64,000 nucleotides of DNA from CAVWSM01 sp963757805 (GTDB lineage: Bacteria; Actinomycetota; Actinomycetes; Jiangellales; Jiangellaceae), in the NCBI GenBank assembly GCA_963757805.1, contig CAVWSM010000019.1:1-64000 (forward strand), read 5' to 3'. Position numbers and translations under genes: made by a program. Shown here piece after piece: positions 37,279 to 48,044 of this stretch. The notes under the pieces are model-generated. The model did not search any database. It was not told where the DNA came from and was given only the letters and a program-made list of their open reading frames with translations. Within the stretch, counting starts at the first letter, position 1; each line of letters begins with the position of its first letter.

Positions 37279-38715
37279 TCAGCTTTCGATGTTGGCCATG
37301 ACGTGCTTGACGCGGGTGTAGTCCTCGAACCCGTACATCGACAGGTCCTTGCCATAGCCGGAGTGCCGGAAGCCGCCGTGCGGCATCTCCGCGACGAGCG
37401 GGATGTGCGTGTTGATCCAGACGCAGCCGAAGTCCAGCCGCCGGGCCATGCGCATCGCCCGGCCGAAGTCGCGGGTCCAGACCGAGGACGCCAAGCCGTA
37501 CGGGACGCCGTTGGCCCAGCGGAGCGCCTCGCCCTCGTCGGAGAACTGCTGGACGGTGATGACCGGGCCGAAGATCTCGTTCTGGATCGCCTCGTCGTCC
37601 TGCCGCAGCCCGGACAGCACCGTGGGCTCGAAGAAGTACCCAGCCTCGCCGACGGCCGACCCACCCGCAGCGATGGCAGCGTGGTCAGGCAGCCGGTCGA
37701 CGAAGCCGCGGACGCGCTCGAGCTGGTTGGCGTTGTTGAGCGGGCCGTAGAGCGCGTCCTCGTCGTTAGGCGCTCCGGTGTGCGTGTTGCGGGCCTGCTC
37801 GGACAGCGCCGCGACGAAGTCGGTGTAGATGCCGGGCCCGGCGAGGACGCGAGTCGCTGCGGTGCAGTCCTGTCCCGCGTTGAAGTAGCCGGCCACGGCA
37901 ATCGCCTCGGCAGCAGCCTCCAGATCGGCGTCGTCGAAGACCACCACCGGCGCCTTGCCACCCAGCTCGAGGTGGACACGCTTCACGTCGGACGCCGCGG
38001 ACTTGGCGACCTCCATGCCTGCCCGCACCGAGCCGGTGATGGCCACCATGGCGGGAGTCGGGTGCTCGACGAGCAGCCGTCCAGTGTCCCGGTCACCGGT
38101 CACGACGTTGAGCACGCCCGGCGGCAGGAACTCGGCGGCGACCTCCGCGAGCAGCAGGCTGGAGGCCGGTGTCGTGTCGGACGGCTTGAGGACGACCGTG
38201 TTACCCGCGGCTAGCGCGGGAGCGATCTTCCAGACGGCCATCATGAGCGGGTAGTTCCACGGCGTCACCTGGCCGACGACTCCGACCGGCTCACGGCGGA
38301 CGAACGACGTGTGCCCAGCCATGTACTCGCCGGCCGACCGACCCTCCAGCACGCGAGCCGCACCGGCGAAGAACCGGATCTGGTCGATCGCTGGGGGCAG
38401 CTCGTCGGAGCGGGTCAAGCCGATCGGCTTTCCAGTGTTCTCGACCTCGACGGCGATGAACTCCTCGGCGCGCGCCTCGACCGCGTCGGCGAGCTTGAGC
38501 AGCGCCATCTGGCGCTCGCTCGGCGTCGTGTCGCGCCACGACTCGAACGCTTCGGCCGCGGCGCCGTAGGCCGCGTCGACATCCTCCGGGCCGGACAGCG
38601 GCGCCTGGGCGAACACCTCTCCGGTGGAGGGGTTCACCAGGTCGGTCGTCCGGCCGTCCACCGGGTCGACGTACTTGCCATTGACGAAGTTTCTGAGTTG
38701 GCGCAGGTCGCCCAT
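37279..38715 (-). CDS. Aldehyde dehydrogenase, gamma-aminobutyraldehyde/betaine-aldehyde type
   Basis: 478 aa. Catalytic Glu in HLELGGKAPVVVFDDAD, nucleophile Cys in NAGQDCTAATRVL, NAD site ITGSVRAG, PWNYPLMMAVWKIAPALAAGN, and the C-terminal PHGGFRHSGYGKDLS. The closest family by eye is 4-aminobutyraldehyde/betaine aldehyde dehydrogenase. A class III aminotransferase lies 3 kb away, so polyamine or GABA catabolism is possible but unproven. It ends at hairpin element copy 2. Confidence 0.92.
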   Translation of the reverse strand: MGDLRQLRNFVNGKYVDPVDGRTTDLVNPSTGEVFAQAPLSGPEDVDAAYGAAAEAFESWRDTTPSERQMALLKLADAVEARAEEFIAVEVENTGKPIGLTRSDELPPAIDQIRFFAGAARVLEGRSAGEYMAGHTSFVRREPVGVVGQVTPWNYPLMMAVWKIAPALAAGNTVVLKPSDTTPASSLLLAEVAAEFLPPGVLNVVTGDRDTGRLLVEHPTPAMVAITGSVRAGMEVAKSAASDVKRVHLELGGKAPVVVFDDADLEAAAEAIAVAGYFNAGQDCTAATRVLAGPGIYTDFVAALSEQARNTHTGAPNDEDALYGPLNNANQLERVRGFVDRLPDHAAIAAGGSAVGEAGYFFEPTVLSGLRQDDEAIQNEIFGPVITVQQFSDEGEALRWANGVPYGLASSVWTRDFGRAMRMARRLDFGCVWINTHIPLVAEMPHGGFRHSGYGKDLSMYGFEDYTRVKHVMANIES

Positions 38716-38987
38716 GTCAATTCGCTCCCATATCTACGGATCTCGTCCGATCTCACCCTGACACCGCTCGATCAGGCAAGGGTTTCCGGGCACGGACTGC
38801 GAAATCCGTACGTTGTCGTGGGCAACGGTCGTCCCCATGTTCGTCCATGGCCGGGAGGGTTCCCCATCGGCTGATGGGTAAATGTCCACCCAGGTCTGCC
38901 CAAAGGGTGGTGCTTTGCTCTAGCGTGCTCCCGCGCGCGTGAGACCGCACGGGGCTCGCAGGGCGTGCTGCTCGGAAGGATGCGCCC

Positions 38988-39617
38988 ATGATCGTTGCCG
39001 TACCCCTGCACAACCCGTACGTCCACCTGGAGCCGCTGCGGCACGACCATGCCGAGGATCTCTTCGAGGTCGCGCGTACGGACGCCGACGAGATCTTCGA
39101 GTGGACCGGGATCTGGCAGGCCCCGCGCTGCATCGAAGACACGCGGACAACCATCGACGAGCTGCTGGCGCTCGCCGACCACGGCACGCATGCCACGTGG
39201 GCGATCCGCCGCCACCTCGACGGGCGCATCGTCGGCACCACCTCCTATCTGGACATCGAGCCCAAGCATCGCCGCGTCGAGGTGGGGGCCACGTGGCTCG
39301 GCCGTGCCTGGTGGCGCACCGAGGTCAACACGGCGACCAAGCAGCTGGTGCTGGGCCACGCCTTCGAGGACTGCGGCCTGGAACGGGTCATGATCAAGAC
39401 CGACACCCGCAACGAGCGGTCCGCGCGGGCGATCGCCCGACTCGGTGCCGTCCACGAGGGGACCCTGCGACATCACATGCTGCGCCCCGACGGCAGCTGG
39501 CGGGACAGCGTGGTCTTCTCGATCATCGCGCCCGAGTGGCCGCACGTGCGGGCGCGGCTCGGTGAGCTGCTGCGCCGCGGGGCTGCCGAGTCGCTCTGGG
39601 GCGTCGGCGTCGCCTAG
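38988..39617 (+). CDS. GNAT acetyltransferase, RimJ/RimL-like
   Basis: 209 aa with a GGAAGGATGC ribosome binding site. VHLEPLRHDHAEDLFEVART, IVGTTSYLDIEPKHRRVEVG, AWWRTEVNTATKQLVLGHAF and VMIKTDTRNERSARAIARLG contain the acetyl-CoA-binding strand and helix of RimL-type N-acetyltransferases. The target is unknown. The 272-nt gap before it holds no gene; only promoter-like AT-rich stretches near 38740-38760 stand out. Confidence 0.88.
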   Translation: MIVAVPLHNPYVHLEPLRHDHAEDLFEVARTDADEIFEWTGIWQAPRCIEDTRTTIDELLALADHGTHATWAIRRHLDGRIVGTTSYLDIEPKHRRVEVGATWLGRAWWRTEVNTATKQLVLGHAFEDCGLERVMIKTDTRNERSARAIARLGAVHEGTLRHHMLRPDGSWRDSVVFSIIAPEWPHVRARLGELLRRGAAESLWGVGVA

Positions 39618-39690
39618 CACCTCGACCAGCCGAGGCCATCGGAGCGCGCTACGGTGACCACGACGCTGCGCCTCGCAGGAGGTACTCGCC

Positions 39691-40836
39691 GTGCCAGAAA
39701 TCCGCCGTCCGATTCAGTCCACCTTTCGCCGCAATGCGCAACGCCGGGCCAGCATCGAGCTGCCTCCAGAGGAGTCGATGGAGCCGCGGGCCGGCTCGGC
39801 CAACCCGCCCGTCGAGCGCAGCGTGGTCGACGCGGCGATCTATGTGGACGGACGCCGCATCGACACGCCGGCGAGTTTGTCGCGCCTCCGCGAGCAGCTG
39901 CGCGACAAGCCTGGGGCAATGGCGTGGATCGGGCTGCTGCGCCCAACGGACCGGCAGCTCCTGCAGGCGGCCGAGGAGTTCGAGCTCCACGAGCTGGCGG
40001 TCGAGGACGCGATCGTCGCCCATCAGCGGCCAAAGCTCGAGCGCTACGGCGACACGTTGTTCGTGGTGCTCCGCGCGGCCCGCTACATCGACGAGACGGA
40101 GACTGTCGAGTTCAGCGAGCTGCACGTCTTCACCGGGCCGGACTTCGTCCTCACGGTCCGGCACGGCAACGCGCCCAACCTCGCCGCGGTCCGCAGCCGG
40201 ATGGAGGCCGATCCTGAGCTGCTCGGACAGGGGCCGGAAGCCGTCCTCTATGCGATCCTCGACGCCGTCGTCGACGGCTATGCCCCTGTGGTCGCAGGCG
40301 TGCAGAACGACCTCGACGAGATCGAGATCCAGGTGTTCAGCGGCGACCCCGAGGCGTCGCGGCGCACGTACGAGCTCTCCGGCGAGGTGATCGAGCTCCA
40401 GCGGGCCACTCGGCCGCTGCTGGACATCCTCGGGGGGCTCAGTGCGGGGTCGGCGAAATACCACGTGGAGGAGGAGCTCCAGCGCTATCTGCGGGACGTC
40501 GCCGACCACGCGACGACTGCCGCCGAGCGGGTCGACAGCTTCCGTCAGATGATCACTGACGTGCTGGCCCTCAATGCGACGCTGGTTGCCCAGGCCCAGA
40601 ACGAGGAGGTCAGGGCGCTGACCGAGGCGAGCTTCGACCAGAACGAGGAGATCAAAAAGGTCTCCGCCTGGGCGGCAATCCTCTTCGCTCCGACGCTGAT
40701 CGGCACCGTCTACGGCATGAACTTCGAGCACATGCCCGAGCTGGACTGGCGGCTCGGCTATCCGTTCGCGTTACTGCTCATGGCCGCGGTCTGCGTTGGG
40801 CTGTACCTGGTGTTCAAGAAGCGCAAGTGGCTCTGA
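39691..40836 (+). CDS. corA: Magnesium/cobalt transporter CorA
   Basis: 381 aa from GTG at 39691 with ribosome binding site AGGAGG. A cytoplasmic alpha/beta and stalk domain (about 1-315) precedes two C-terminal membrane helices. The signature YGMNFEHMPELDW lies at the end of the first. The last residues (FKKRKWL) are basic, as usual. It forms a pentameric channel for Mg2+ and related ions. Confidence 0.95.
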   Translation: MPEIRRPIQSTFRRNAQRRASIELPPEESMEPRAGSANPPVERSVVDAAIYVDGRRIDTPASLSRLREQLRDKPGAMAWIGLLRPTDRQLLQAAEEFELHELAVEDAIVAHQRPKLERYGDTLFVVLRAARYIDETETVEFSELHVFTGPDFVLTVRHGNAPNLAAVRSRMEADPELLGQGPEAVLYAILDAVVDGYAPVVAGVQNDLDEIEIQVFSGDPEASRRTYELSGEVIELQRATRPLLDILGGLSAGSAKYHVEEELQRYLRDVADHATTAAERVDSFRQMITDVLALNATLVAQAQNEEVRALTEASFDQNEEIKKVSAWAAILFAPTLIGTVYGMNFEHMPELDWRLGYPFALLLMAAVCVGLYLVFKKRKWL

Positions 40837-40848
40837 TCAGATGTGCTC

Positions 40849-41757
40849 ATGTCCCGACTTGCGGCACAGCAGCGACGGTTCCAGGCGACCGAGGATGAGG
40901 TCATCCGGCTCTACGACACGCAGCACTACCGCGAGGCGTTGGCCATCCTGCACGAGGCGGCGCCGTCCTTCCCGGGTTACCGCGCCGACACCGCGCACCT
41001 CGCCGCCTGCCTGCTCGCTCTAGACGGCGACCCGACCGCCGCCATGCGCGAGCTGCGAGCCGCGGTGCACGACGGGTTCTGGTGGGCGCCACGGGTCCTT
41101 GACGACGACGATCTGGCGTCAGTGCGGTCGCTCGAGGGTTGGGACGAGCTCGTCGCGGAATGCGGCCGCCGCGCGGCTCAGCACCAGGAGTCTGAGCCGG
41201 TGACAGTGGTCGTACGGCCCGTCGGGCCACCGCGCGGCGTTCTTGTGGTCCTGCACGGCGCGCAGGAGGAGGCGCTGCAGACCGCGGCCGACTGGCAGGC
41301 CGCGGTGGAGTCGGGCTTTGTCATCTTGGCCGTACGGTCGACGCAGCAGTCCAGTCCGAGCTTTCGCACCTGGCCTGACCAGGCGGTCGTCGCCCGCGAT
41401 GTCGCCGCCGCGCTGCGGACGGTCCCGGAGGCGACCACTCTTCCCGTGATCGCGGCCGGCTTCTCCGCCGGCGCTCGGGCTGCGCTCCTCTGGGCGCTCT
41501 CCGCCGATCCTGTGCCGGTGTCCGCGTACGTGCTCGTCGCCCCGGCGATCCGACCAGACCAGCTGCCGGAGCAGCCCCGCCCTGTCCGCGGCGTGGTGCT
41601 CCTTGGCGCGGACGACGCCCTCACCGAAGCCGCGCGGGAAGCAGCGGAGCGAATCGGCCCTACGGTCCGGGTCGACGTCGTGGCCGGCGTCGCCCATGAC
41701 TACCCCGGCGACTTCGACACCTGGCTCGGCGCCACACTTGTCGAGCTCATCGACTAG
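40849..41757 (+). CDS. Alpha/beta hydrolase with N-terminal TPR-like segment
   Basis: 302 aa from ATG at 40849 (a GTG two codons earlier is also possible). Residues 1-110 form TPR-like helices (YDTQHYREALAILHEAAPSF, LALDGDPTAAMRELRAAVHD). A serine hydrolase domain follows, with nucleophile VIAAGFSAGARAAL, Asp in LLGADDALT and His in VAGVAHDYPGDF. It is probably an esterase or phospholipase-like enzyme. Tetratricopeptide plus hydrolase in one chain is uncommon but known in actinobacteria. Confidence 0.82.
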   Translation: MSRLAAQQRRFQATEDEVIRLYDTQHYREALAILHEAAPSFPGYRADTAHLAACLLALDGDPTAAMRELRAAVHDGFWWAPRVLDDDDLASVRSLEGWDELVAECGRRAAQHQESEPVTVVVRPVGPPRGVLVVLHGAQEEALQTAADWQAAVESGFVILAVRSTQQSSPSFRTWPDQAVVARDVAAALRTVPEATTLPVIAAGFSAGARAALLWALSADPVPVSAYVLVAPAIRPDQLPEQPRPVRGVVLLGADDALTEAAREAAERIGPTVRVDVVAGVAHDYPGDFDTWLGATLVELID

Positions 41758-41767
41758 CGTCCGGCGC

Positions 41768-43123
41768 ATGGACGCCGCCACCACCAGCTCCGCCGCCCCG
41801 CTCGCCGACCCGGCCGAGGGTCAACGCGTCGTCGCGCTCGACCGGGCGCACATCTTCCACTCCTGGTCGGCGCAGGGCGCGTTGCAGCCGATGGCCGTGG
41901 CAGGGGCCAGCGGGTCGTACCTCTGGGACTACGACGGCAATCGCTACCTCGATTTCTCCAGCCAGCTGGTCAACACCAACATCGGGCACCAGCACCCCCG
42001 CGTCGTCGCGGCGATCCAGGAGCAGGCCGCGCGGTTGTGCACCATCGCGCCGCAGCACGCCAACGACGCTCGAGGCAGGGCCGCCGAGCTGGTCGTCGAG
42101 CGTGCCCCCGAGGGGCTCAACCACGTCTTCTTCACCAACGGGGGTGCCGAGGCGGTAGAGAACGCCGTACGCATGGCGCGGCTGCACACCGGCCGGCACA
42201 AGGTCCTTGCGCGCTACCGGTCCTACCACGGCGGCACGCAGACTGCCGTCACCGTCACCGGCGACCCGCGGCGTTGGGCCAACGACCAGTGGGCCAGCGG
42301 CGTCGTGCACTTCTTCGGGCCGTTCCTCTACCGCTCGGAGTTCCACGCGACCACGGAGGCGGAGGAGTCGGCGCGGGCTCTGCAGCACCTGGAGCGGACC
42401 ATCCAGCTCGAGGGGTCGTCGACGATCGCGGCCATCGTGCTGGAGACGATCCCGGGGACTGCCGGGATCATGGTGCCGCCGCCGGGGTATCTGCGCGGCG
42501 TGCGGGAGATCTGCGACCGCTACGGCATCCTGCTAGTCCTCGACGAGGTGATGGCCGGCTTCGGTCGTACGGGCGCGTGGTTCGCGCTCGACCACTTCGA
42601 CGTGCGTCCCGACCTGGTGACCTTTGCCAAGGGCGTCAACTCCGGGTACGTCCCGCTGGGCGGAGTGATCCTTTCTGACGACGCCTACGAGTTCTTCAGA
42701 GAGCGGGTCTACCCCGGCGGGCTGACCTACTCCGGGCACCCGCTCGCGTGCGCGGCCGCCGTCGCCACGATCGAGACGATGCGTGACGAGCGCATCGTCG
42801 AGAACGCCGCCCGCATCGGCGCCGAGGTCATCGGCCCGGGGCTGCATGAGCTGGCGCAGCGGCACGAGGTCATCGGAGACGTGCGTGGCCTCGGGGTGTT
42901 CTGGGCGCTGGAGCTGGTCCGCGATCGCGCGACGAAGGAGCCGCTTGCCCCGTACGGCGGCTCCTCGCCCGAGATGAACGCGCTCGTCGCCGCCTGCAAG
43001 CAGCGGGGGCTGCTGCCGTTCACCAACTACAACCGGCTGCATGTCGTGCCGCCGTGTACGGTCAGCGACGCGGAGGCCAAGGAGGGCCTGCGGATCCTCG
43101 ACGAGGCGCTCGCGACGCTCTAA
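41768..43123 (+). CDS. Class III PLP aminotransferase
   Basis: 451 aa from ATG at 41768; a TAGCGT box that includes the previous stop ends 7 nt before it, so it is probably leaderless. PLP lysine in LVTFAKGVNSGYVPLGG, DEVMAGFGRTG, TNGGAEAVENAVRMARLHTG, GLTYSGHPLACAAAVATIE. It belongs to the aspartate-aminotransferase-like group that includes omega-amino acid, putrescine and GABA enzymes. The substrate is not set by sequence; the aldehyde dehydrogenase upstream makes a diamine/GABA route plausible. Confidence 0.92.
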   Translation: MDAATTSSAAPLADPAEGQRVVALDRAHIFHSWSAQGALQPMAVAGASGSYLWDYDGNRYLDFSSQLVNTNIGHQHPRVVAAIQEQAARLCTIAPQHANDARGRAAELVVERAPEGLNHVFFTNGGAEAVENAVRMARLHTGRHKVLARYRSYHGGTQTAVTVTGDPRRWANDQWASGVVHFFGPFLYRSEFHATTEAEESARALQHLERTIQLEGSSTIAAIVLETIPGTAGIMVPPPGYLRGVREICDRYGILLVLDEVMAGFGRTGAWFALDHFDVRPDLVTFAKGVNSGYVPLGGVILSDDAYEFFRERVYPGGLTYSGHPLACAAAVATIETMRDERIVENAARIGAEVIGPGLHELAQRHEVIGDVRGLGVFWALELVRDRATKEPLAPYGGSSPEMNALVAACKQRGLLPFTNYNRLHVVPPCTVSDAEAKEGLRILDEALATL

Positions 43124-43140
43124 CGCGTAGCCTCGTTGCC

Positions 43141-43644
43141 GTGAGCAACTATGACCTCTGGTTCGTGCAACGGCAGGGCAGCCAGACGTGGAAGGACGCC
43201 TTTGAGGCGGCGGAGCGCAGCGGCGAGCTGAGCACCACGCGGCTGGCGGAGTGGGATCGGCTTGTCGTCATCGCCCGCGAGCGCCTCGGCGACGTCGAGG
43301 TCTTCGCGACGCCCGACACGCACGAGATCACCTCGACCACGGTCCAGCTGAGCCTGTGGCCGGACTCGGCGCGGATCCGCATCATCGACGCGGCCGACAT
43401 CGACGCGCGCGACCGGGCCTACGAGCTCGCCTCTGCGGTGATCCGCGAGACGGGGCTGCCCGGCTATGACGTGGAGAAGTCTCGTATCCTGCGCGGCGCG
43501 CCGTCCATCGAGTCGGGTGACACCGACACCCCCCTCGCCGACCGCATCTCCGAGCAGCTGGCCAGCCCGGAGATTCGCGAAACCATGCGTGACGTCGAGC
43601 GACAGCTGCGGCGGCTGTGGCAGCAGTTCGGCGGCCCGCGCTAG
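43141..43644 (+). CDS. Hypothetical actinobacterial protein, 167 aa
   Basis: 167 aa from GTG at 43141; a TAGCCT box ends 7 nt upstream (leaderless). SNYDLWFVQRQGSQTWKDAF, LSLWPDSARIRIIDAADIDA, VIRETGLPGYDVEKSRIL. A mixed alpha/beta protein with an acidic middle and a C-terminal helix ending QLRRLWQQFGG. No family recognised and no signal peptide. The 171 nt after it contain no gene. Confidence 0.65.
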   Translation: MSNYDLWFVQRQGSQTWKDAFEAAERSGELSTTRLAEWDRLVVIARERLGDVEVFATPDTHEITSTTVQLSLWPDSARIRIIDAADIDARDRAYELASAVIRETGLPGYDVEKSRILRGAPSIESGDTDTPLADRISEQLASPEIRETMRDVERQLRRLWQQFGGPR

Positions 43645-43815
43645 CCGGTCACCGGCGGGAGCTCGGCCAGGGGGTTGCGCTGCCCAGCGCCTTCGCATCT
43701 GCTGCCATGAATGTCGGCAGTTGCGAAGGGCCGTCGACCGGTTCCCCCTGAGGGCCCGGGCAAACCGCGCCGGCGATTCTCCGCGGTCCAGCCAACCCCT
43801 ATAGGGTCGATTCCT

Positions 43816-45088
<1,273 letters not shown>

Positions 45089-45092
<4 letters not shown>

Positions 45093-46027
45093 TCGAAGCA
45101 CGCTCGCTCACCAAACGGTTCGGCGGCACGGTTGCGGTCGACAATCTCTCGTTCTCCGTCCACCCCGGTGTCGTCACGGGATTCCTCGGCCCCAACGGCG
45201 CAGGCAAGTCCACGACGATGCGCATGATCCTCGGGCTTGACCGACCTACGGCGGGCAGCGCGCTGGTCAACGGGCACCCGTACGACCACTCGCTTCAGCC
45301 GCTGCACGAGATCGGCGCGCTGCTGGACGCCAAGAACGTGCACGGCGGTCGCACCGCATACGCCCATCTGTTGTCGCTGGCGCAGAGCAACGGCATTCCA
45401 CGCTCGCGGGTTGACGTGGTCCTCGAGATGACCGGCCTCACGTCGGTGCGCAAGAAGCGCATCCGAGGCTTCTCGCTCGGCATGTCTCAGCGGCTCGGCA
45501 TCGCAGCGACCATGCTCGGCGACCCGCAGATCCTGATGTTCGACGAGCCGGTCAACGGGCTCGACCCCGAGGGCATCCTCTGGATCCGCAACTTCATGAA
45601 GGCGCTCGCTGCCGAAGGTCGTACGATCTTCGTCTCCAGCCACCTGATGAGCGAGATGTCGCAGACAGCCGACCACCTCATCGTCATCGGGCGGGGGCGT
45701 CTGCTTGCCGACGTGAGCACGAGCGAGTTCATTGCGCAGAGCTCGGACAACTACGTACGCGTCAAGTCGCCGCAGGCGACCGAACTGGCCGAGCTGCTCA
45801 ACCGGCAGGGCATCAAGGCCGAGCCGGTCGACGGATACCTGCAGGTGGCCGGCGTCGAGCCTGCCACGGTGGCCGACCTCGCCTTCGACAACGGCATCCG
45901 GGTGCACGAGATCTTCATGCAACGCTCGTCGCTGGAGGAGGCGTTCATGGAGATGACGCGCGACAGCGTCGAGTTCCATGCGGAGGTCGCGGGATCTCCC
46001 GAACGGGCCACTGGAACGGAGCAGTGA
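45089..46027 (+). CDS. ABC exporter ATP-binding protein, BcrA type
   Basis: 312 aa. Walker A GPNGAGKST, signature FSLGMSQRLGIA, Walker B ILMFDEPVNGLDP, H-loop VSSHLMSEM. The C-terminal region (about 215-312) carries the usual accessory domain (SLEEAFMEMTRDSVEFHAE). Its GTG overlaps the purD stop (GTGA) and its stop overlaps the permease start. BcrAB-like exporters confer peptide-antibiotic resistance or move lipids; the substrate is unknown. No dedicated regulator is adjacent. Confidence 0.92.
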
Positions 46028-46854
46028 GCGCCATGGCGACAACAGTCACGCAGCCGACGCCGACCCCGACGCGTCACGACGACAGCCTGTGGCACGTCAT
46101 CCGCTCGGAGTGGACCAAGTTCTGGTCCGTTCGCTCGACCATGTGGAGCCTGCTCATCCTCGTGGTCATCACGGTCGGTTTCTCGGCACTCTTCAGCTGG
46201 GGCGTCGCCTCCAACATCGACGACTTCACCCCAGAGGAGCGCGCAACTCTCGATCCGACCTCGGTAGCCACCGGAGGAATCGCGTTCGGCCAGCTCGTGA
46301 TCGCAGTGCTCGGGGTGCTCGTGATCAGCACCGAATATTCGACCGGCGCCATCAAGACCTCGCTAGCGGCGGTCCCGCAACGGATGCGGCTGCTGTTCGG
46401 CAAGGCGTTGGTGTTCGTGGTCGTCGCATTGATCGTTGGCACCATTACCTCGTTTGCCGCGTTCTTCGTCGGTCAGGCGTTCCTGGCCGCCGAGGACCTC
46501 GACACCCATCTGGGTGAAGAGGGCGTGCTGCGCGCGGTGATCGGTGGTGGGCTCTACCTTGCGGCGAGCGGCATGTTCGGGTTTGCGATCGGGGCCTTGC
46601 TACGGCACACCGCCGGCGCGATCACTGCCGCGGTTGCCGGTCTTTTCGTGCTGCCCGGGCTCACCAACCTGCTGCCGGGCGACTGGGGTGACACGGTGCA
46701 GAAGTACTTCACCACCAACGCCGGCCAGCAGGTCCTCATCGTGCGCCAGAGCGGTGATGTGCTCAGCCCGTGGGCTGGGTACGCCGTCTTCACCGCCTGG
46801 TGGGTCGTGATCCTTGCGATCGCCGCGATCCTGATGAAACGCCGCGACGCCTAG
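46024..46854 (+). CDS. ABC-2 type permease partner
   Basis: 276 aa from GTG at 46024 (an ATG at 46033 is also possible). About six membrane helices; ISTEYSTGAIKTSLAAVPQR and the N-terminal WHVIRSEWTKFWSVRSTMWS are typical of BcrB/ABC-2 permeases. It forms the channel of the exporter with the preceding ATPase. It converges with the LLM gene, 18 nt away, with no obvious hairpin between them. Confidence 0.9.
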   Translation: MSAMATTVTQPTPTPTRHDDSLWHVIRSEWTKFWSVRSTMWSLLILVVITVGFSALFSWGVASNIDDFTPEERATLDPTSVATGGIAFGQLVIAVLGVLVISTEYSTGAIKTSLAAVPQRMRLLFGKALVFVVVALIVGTITSFAAFFVGQAFLAAEDLDTHLGEEGVLRAVIGGGLYLAASGMFGFAIGALLRHTAGAITAAVAGLFVLPGLTNLLPGDWGDTVQKYFTTNAGQQVLIVRQSGDVLSPWAGYAVFTAWWVVILAIAAILMKRRDA

Positions 46855-46872
46855 CAGGATGATCCACTCCCG

Positions 46873-47658
46873 TCAGCGCGCGCCGTTGACCGCGTCGCGC
46901 CAGGCCAGCCACTCCTTAAGGGGTCCCAGATCCAGAGCAGGGCCGGACGCCCGCACGGTGAACAGCGTGGCGCCGGCCTCCACCATCGCGTCGCCGCGTT
47001 CGCTGGGCCGCTGCGAGATCACATGCGCCGACCGCTCGATCTCCGCCGGATCCCGTCCGACCCGCGCACACCACTCGTCGAGCACGCGCGACTTGTGCCG
47101 GAAGGCCTCCAGGTCGGCGAGGCTGTGCCAGATGTCGGCGTGCTCGGCCACGATGCGCAGCGTCTTGCGCTCGCCGCCGCCACCGATCATCACGGGGATG
47201 TCGCGCGTCGGGGGCGGATCGAGCTTGGTCCAGCGTGCCTTGATGCGCGGCATCGCCTCCGCGAGCGCGTCGAGCCGGCTGCCGGCGGTGCCGAACTCGT
47301 ACCCGTACTCCAGGTAGTCCTTCTCGAACCACCCGGACCCGATACCGAGGATCAGCCGGCCGTCACTGATGTGGTCGACCGTTCGGGCCATGTCGGCAAG
47401 CAGGTCAGGGTTGCGATAGCTGTTGCACGTGACCAGCGCACCGATCTGCACCCTCGATGTCTGCTCGGCCCAGGCCGCCAGCATCGACCAGCACTCGAAG
47501 TGCTTGCCTGTGTGTCCGGCGCTCAGCGGGAAGAAGTGGTCCCAGGTGAAGACCACGTCGACGCCAGCCTCCTCCGCATCGGCAACCGTTCTGCGGATCT
47601 GGCCGTAGTCGGAGTGCTGCGGCTGCAGCTGAAATGCGATGCGTACGGGACGGGACAC
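46873..47658 (-). CDS. LLM-class F420-dependent oxidoreductase
   Basis: 261 aa from GTG at 47658 (GAGAGGAAGCC upstream). PVRIAFQLQPQHSDYGQIRR, TWDHFFPL, IGALVTCNSYRNP and the cofactor-binding DHISDGRLILGIGSGW are the LLM signatures; VMIGGGGERKTLRIVAEHAD marks the Mycobacterium-type F420 subfamily. It follows the HipA-like/DUF3037 pair in the same direction, 11 nt after DUF3037, so the three may be one operon. Reaction unknown. Confidence 0.9.
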   Translation of the reverse strand: MSRPVRIAFQLQPQHSDYGQIRRTVADAEEAGVDVVFTWDHFFPLSAGHTGKHFECWSMLAAWAEQTSRVQIGALVTCNSYRNPDLLADMARTVDHISDGRLILGIGSGWFEKDYLEYGYEFGTAGSRLDALAEAMPRIKARWTKLDPPPTRDIPVMIGGGGERKTLRIVAEHADIWHSLADLEAFRHKSRVLDEWCARVGRDPAEIERSAHVISQRPSERGDAMVEAGATLFTVRASGPALDLGPLKEWLAWRDAVNGAR

Positions 47659-47669
47659 GGCTTCCTCTC

Positions 47670-48044
47670 TCAGCGGACCATGACTACCAGCAGCCGCTCC
47701 AGCTCCGCGGCCGGGTCGTCGGTCAGCCCGGTGTGGATCGGAGAGGTCTGGATGCTCGTCGAGCGCGGCGCGGTCAGCCACCGAAATCGCTCGCCGGGGG
47801 AGCGGGCAACGCTCGCGGGCAGGTCGCCGGAGCCAGCACACAGCTCACTCACCGCCGCCAGATGACGGCGTACCAAGTCGAGGTCGACGTCCCAGTCGAG
47901 TGCGCGCAACCGGTCCTCATCCAGCTCAACGGCTGCCCCCAGAAAGCGGAGTGCCTGGCAATAGACGATGGCGCCCGCGTTGACGAACTCGCCACGCTCG
48001 ATCCGCGGCACGACGCGAATCAGGGCCCACTCAAACGGATGCAC
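47670..48044 (-). CDS. DUF3037 family protein
   Basis: 124 aa from GTG at 48044 (an ATG at 48059 adds five residues). FEWALIRVVPRIERGEFVNA, GAIVYCQALRFL and LPASVARSPGERFRWLTAPR are the DUF3037 core. The start lies inside the 3' end of the kinase gene (14-nt overlap). DUF3037 is repeatedly found next to HipA-like kinases (general knowledge); the function is undefined. Confidence 0.85.
   Translation of the reverse strand: MHPFEWALIRVVPRIERGEFVNAGAIVYCQALRFLGAAVELDEDRLRALDWDVDLDLVRRHLAAVSELCAGSGDLPASVARSPGERFRWLTAPRSTSIQTSPIHTGLTDDPAAELERLLVVMVR

Noticed and set aside
41768..43123. Calling the class III aminotransferase a GABA aminotransferase
   Set aside because: The aldehyde dehydrogenase is 3 kb away, on the other strand and not in an operon, so the substrate is not supported.
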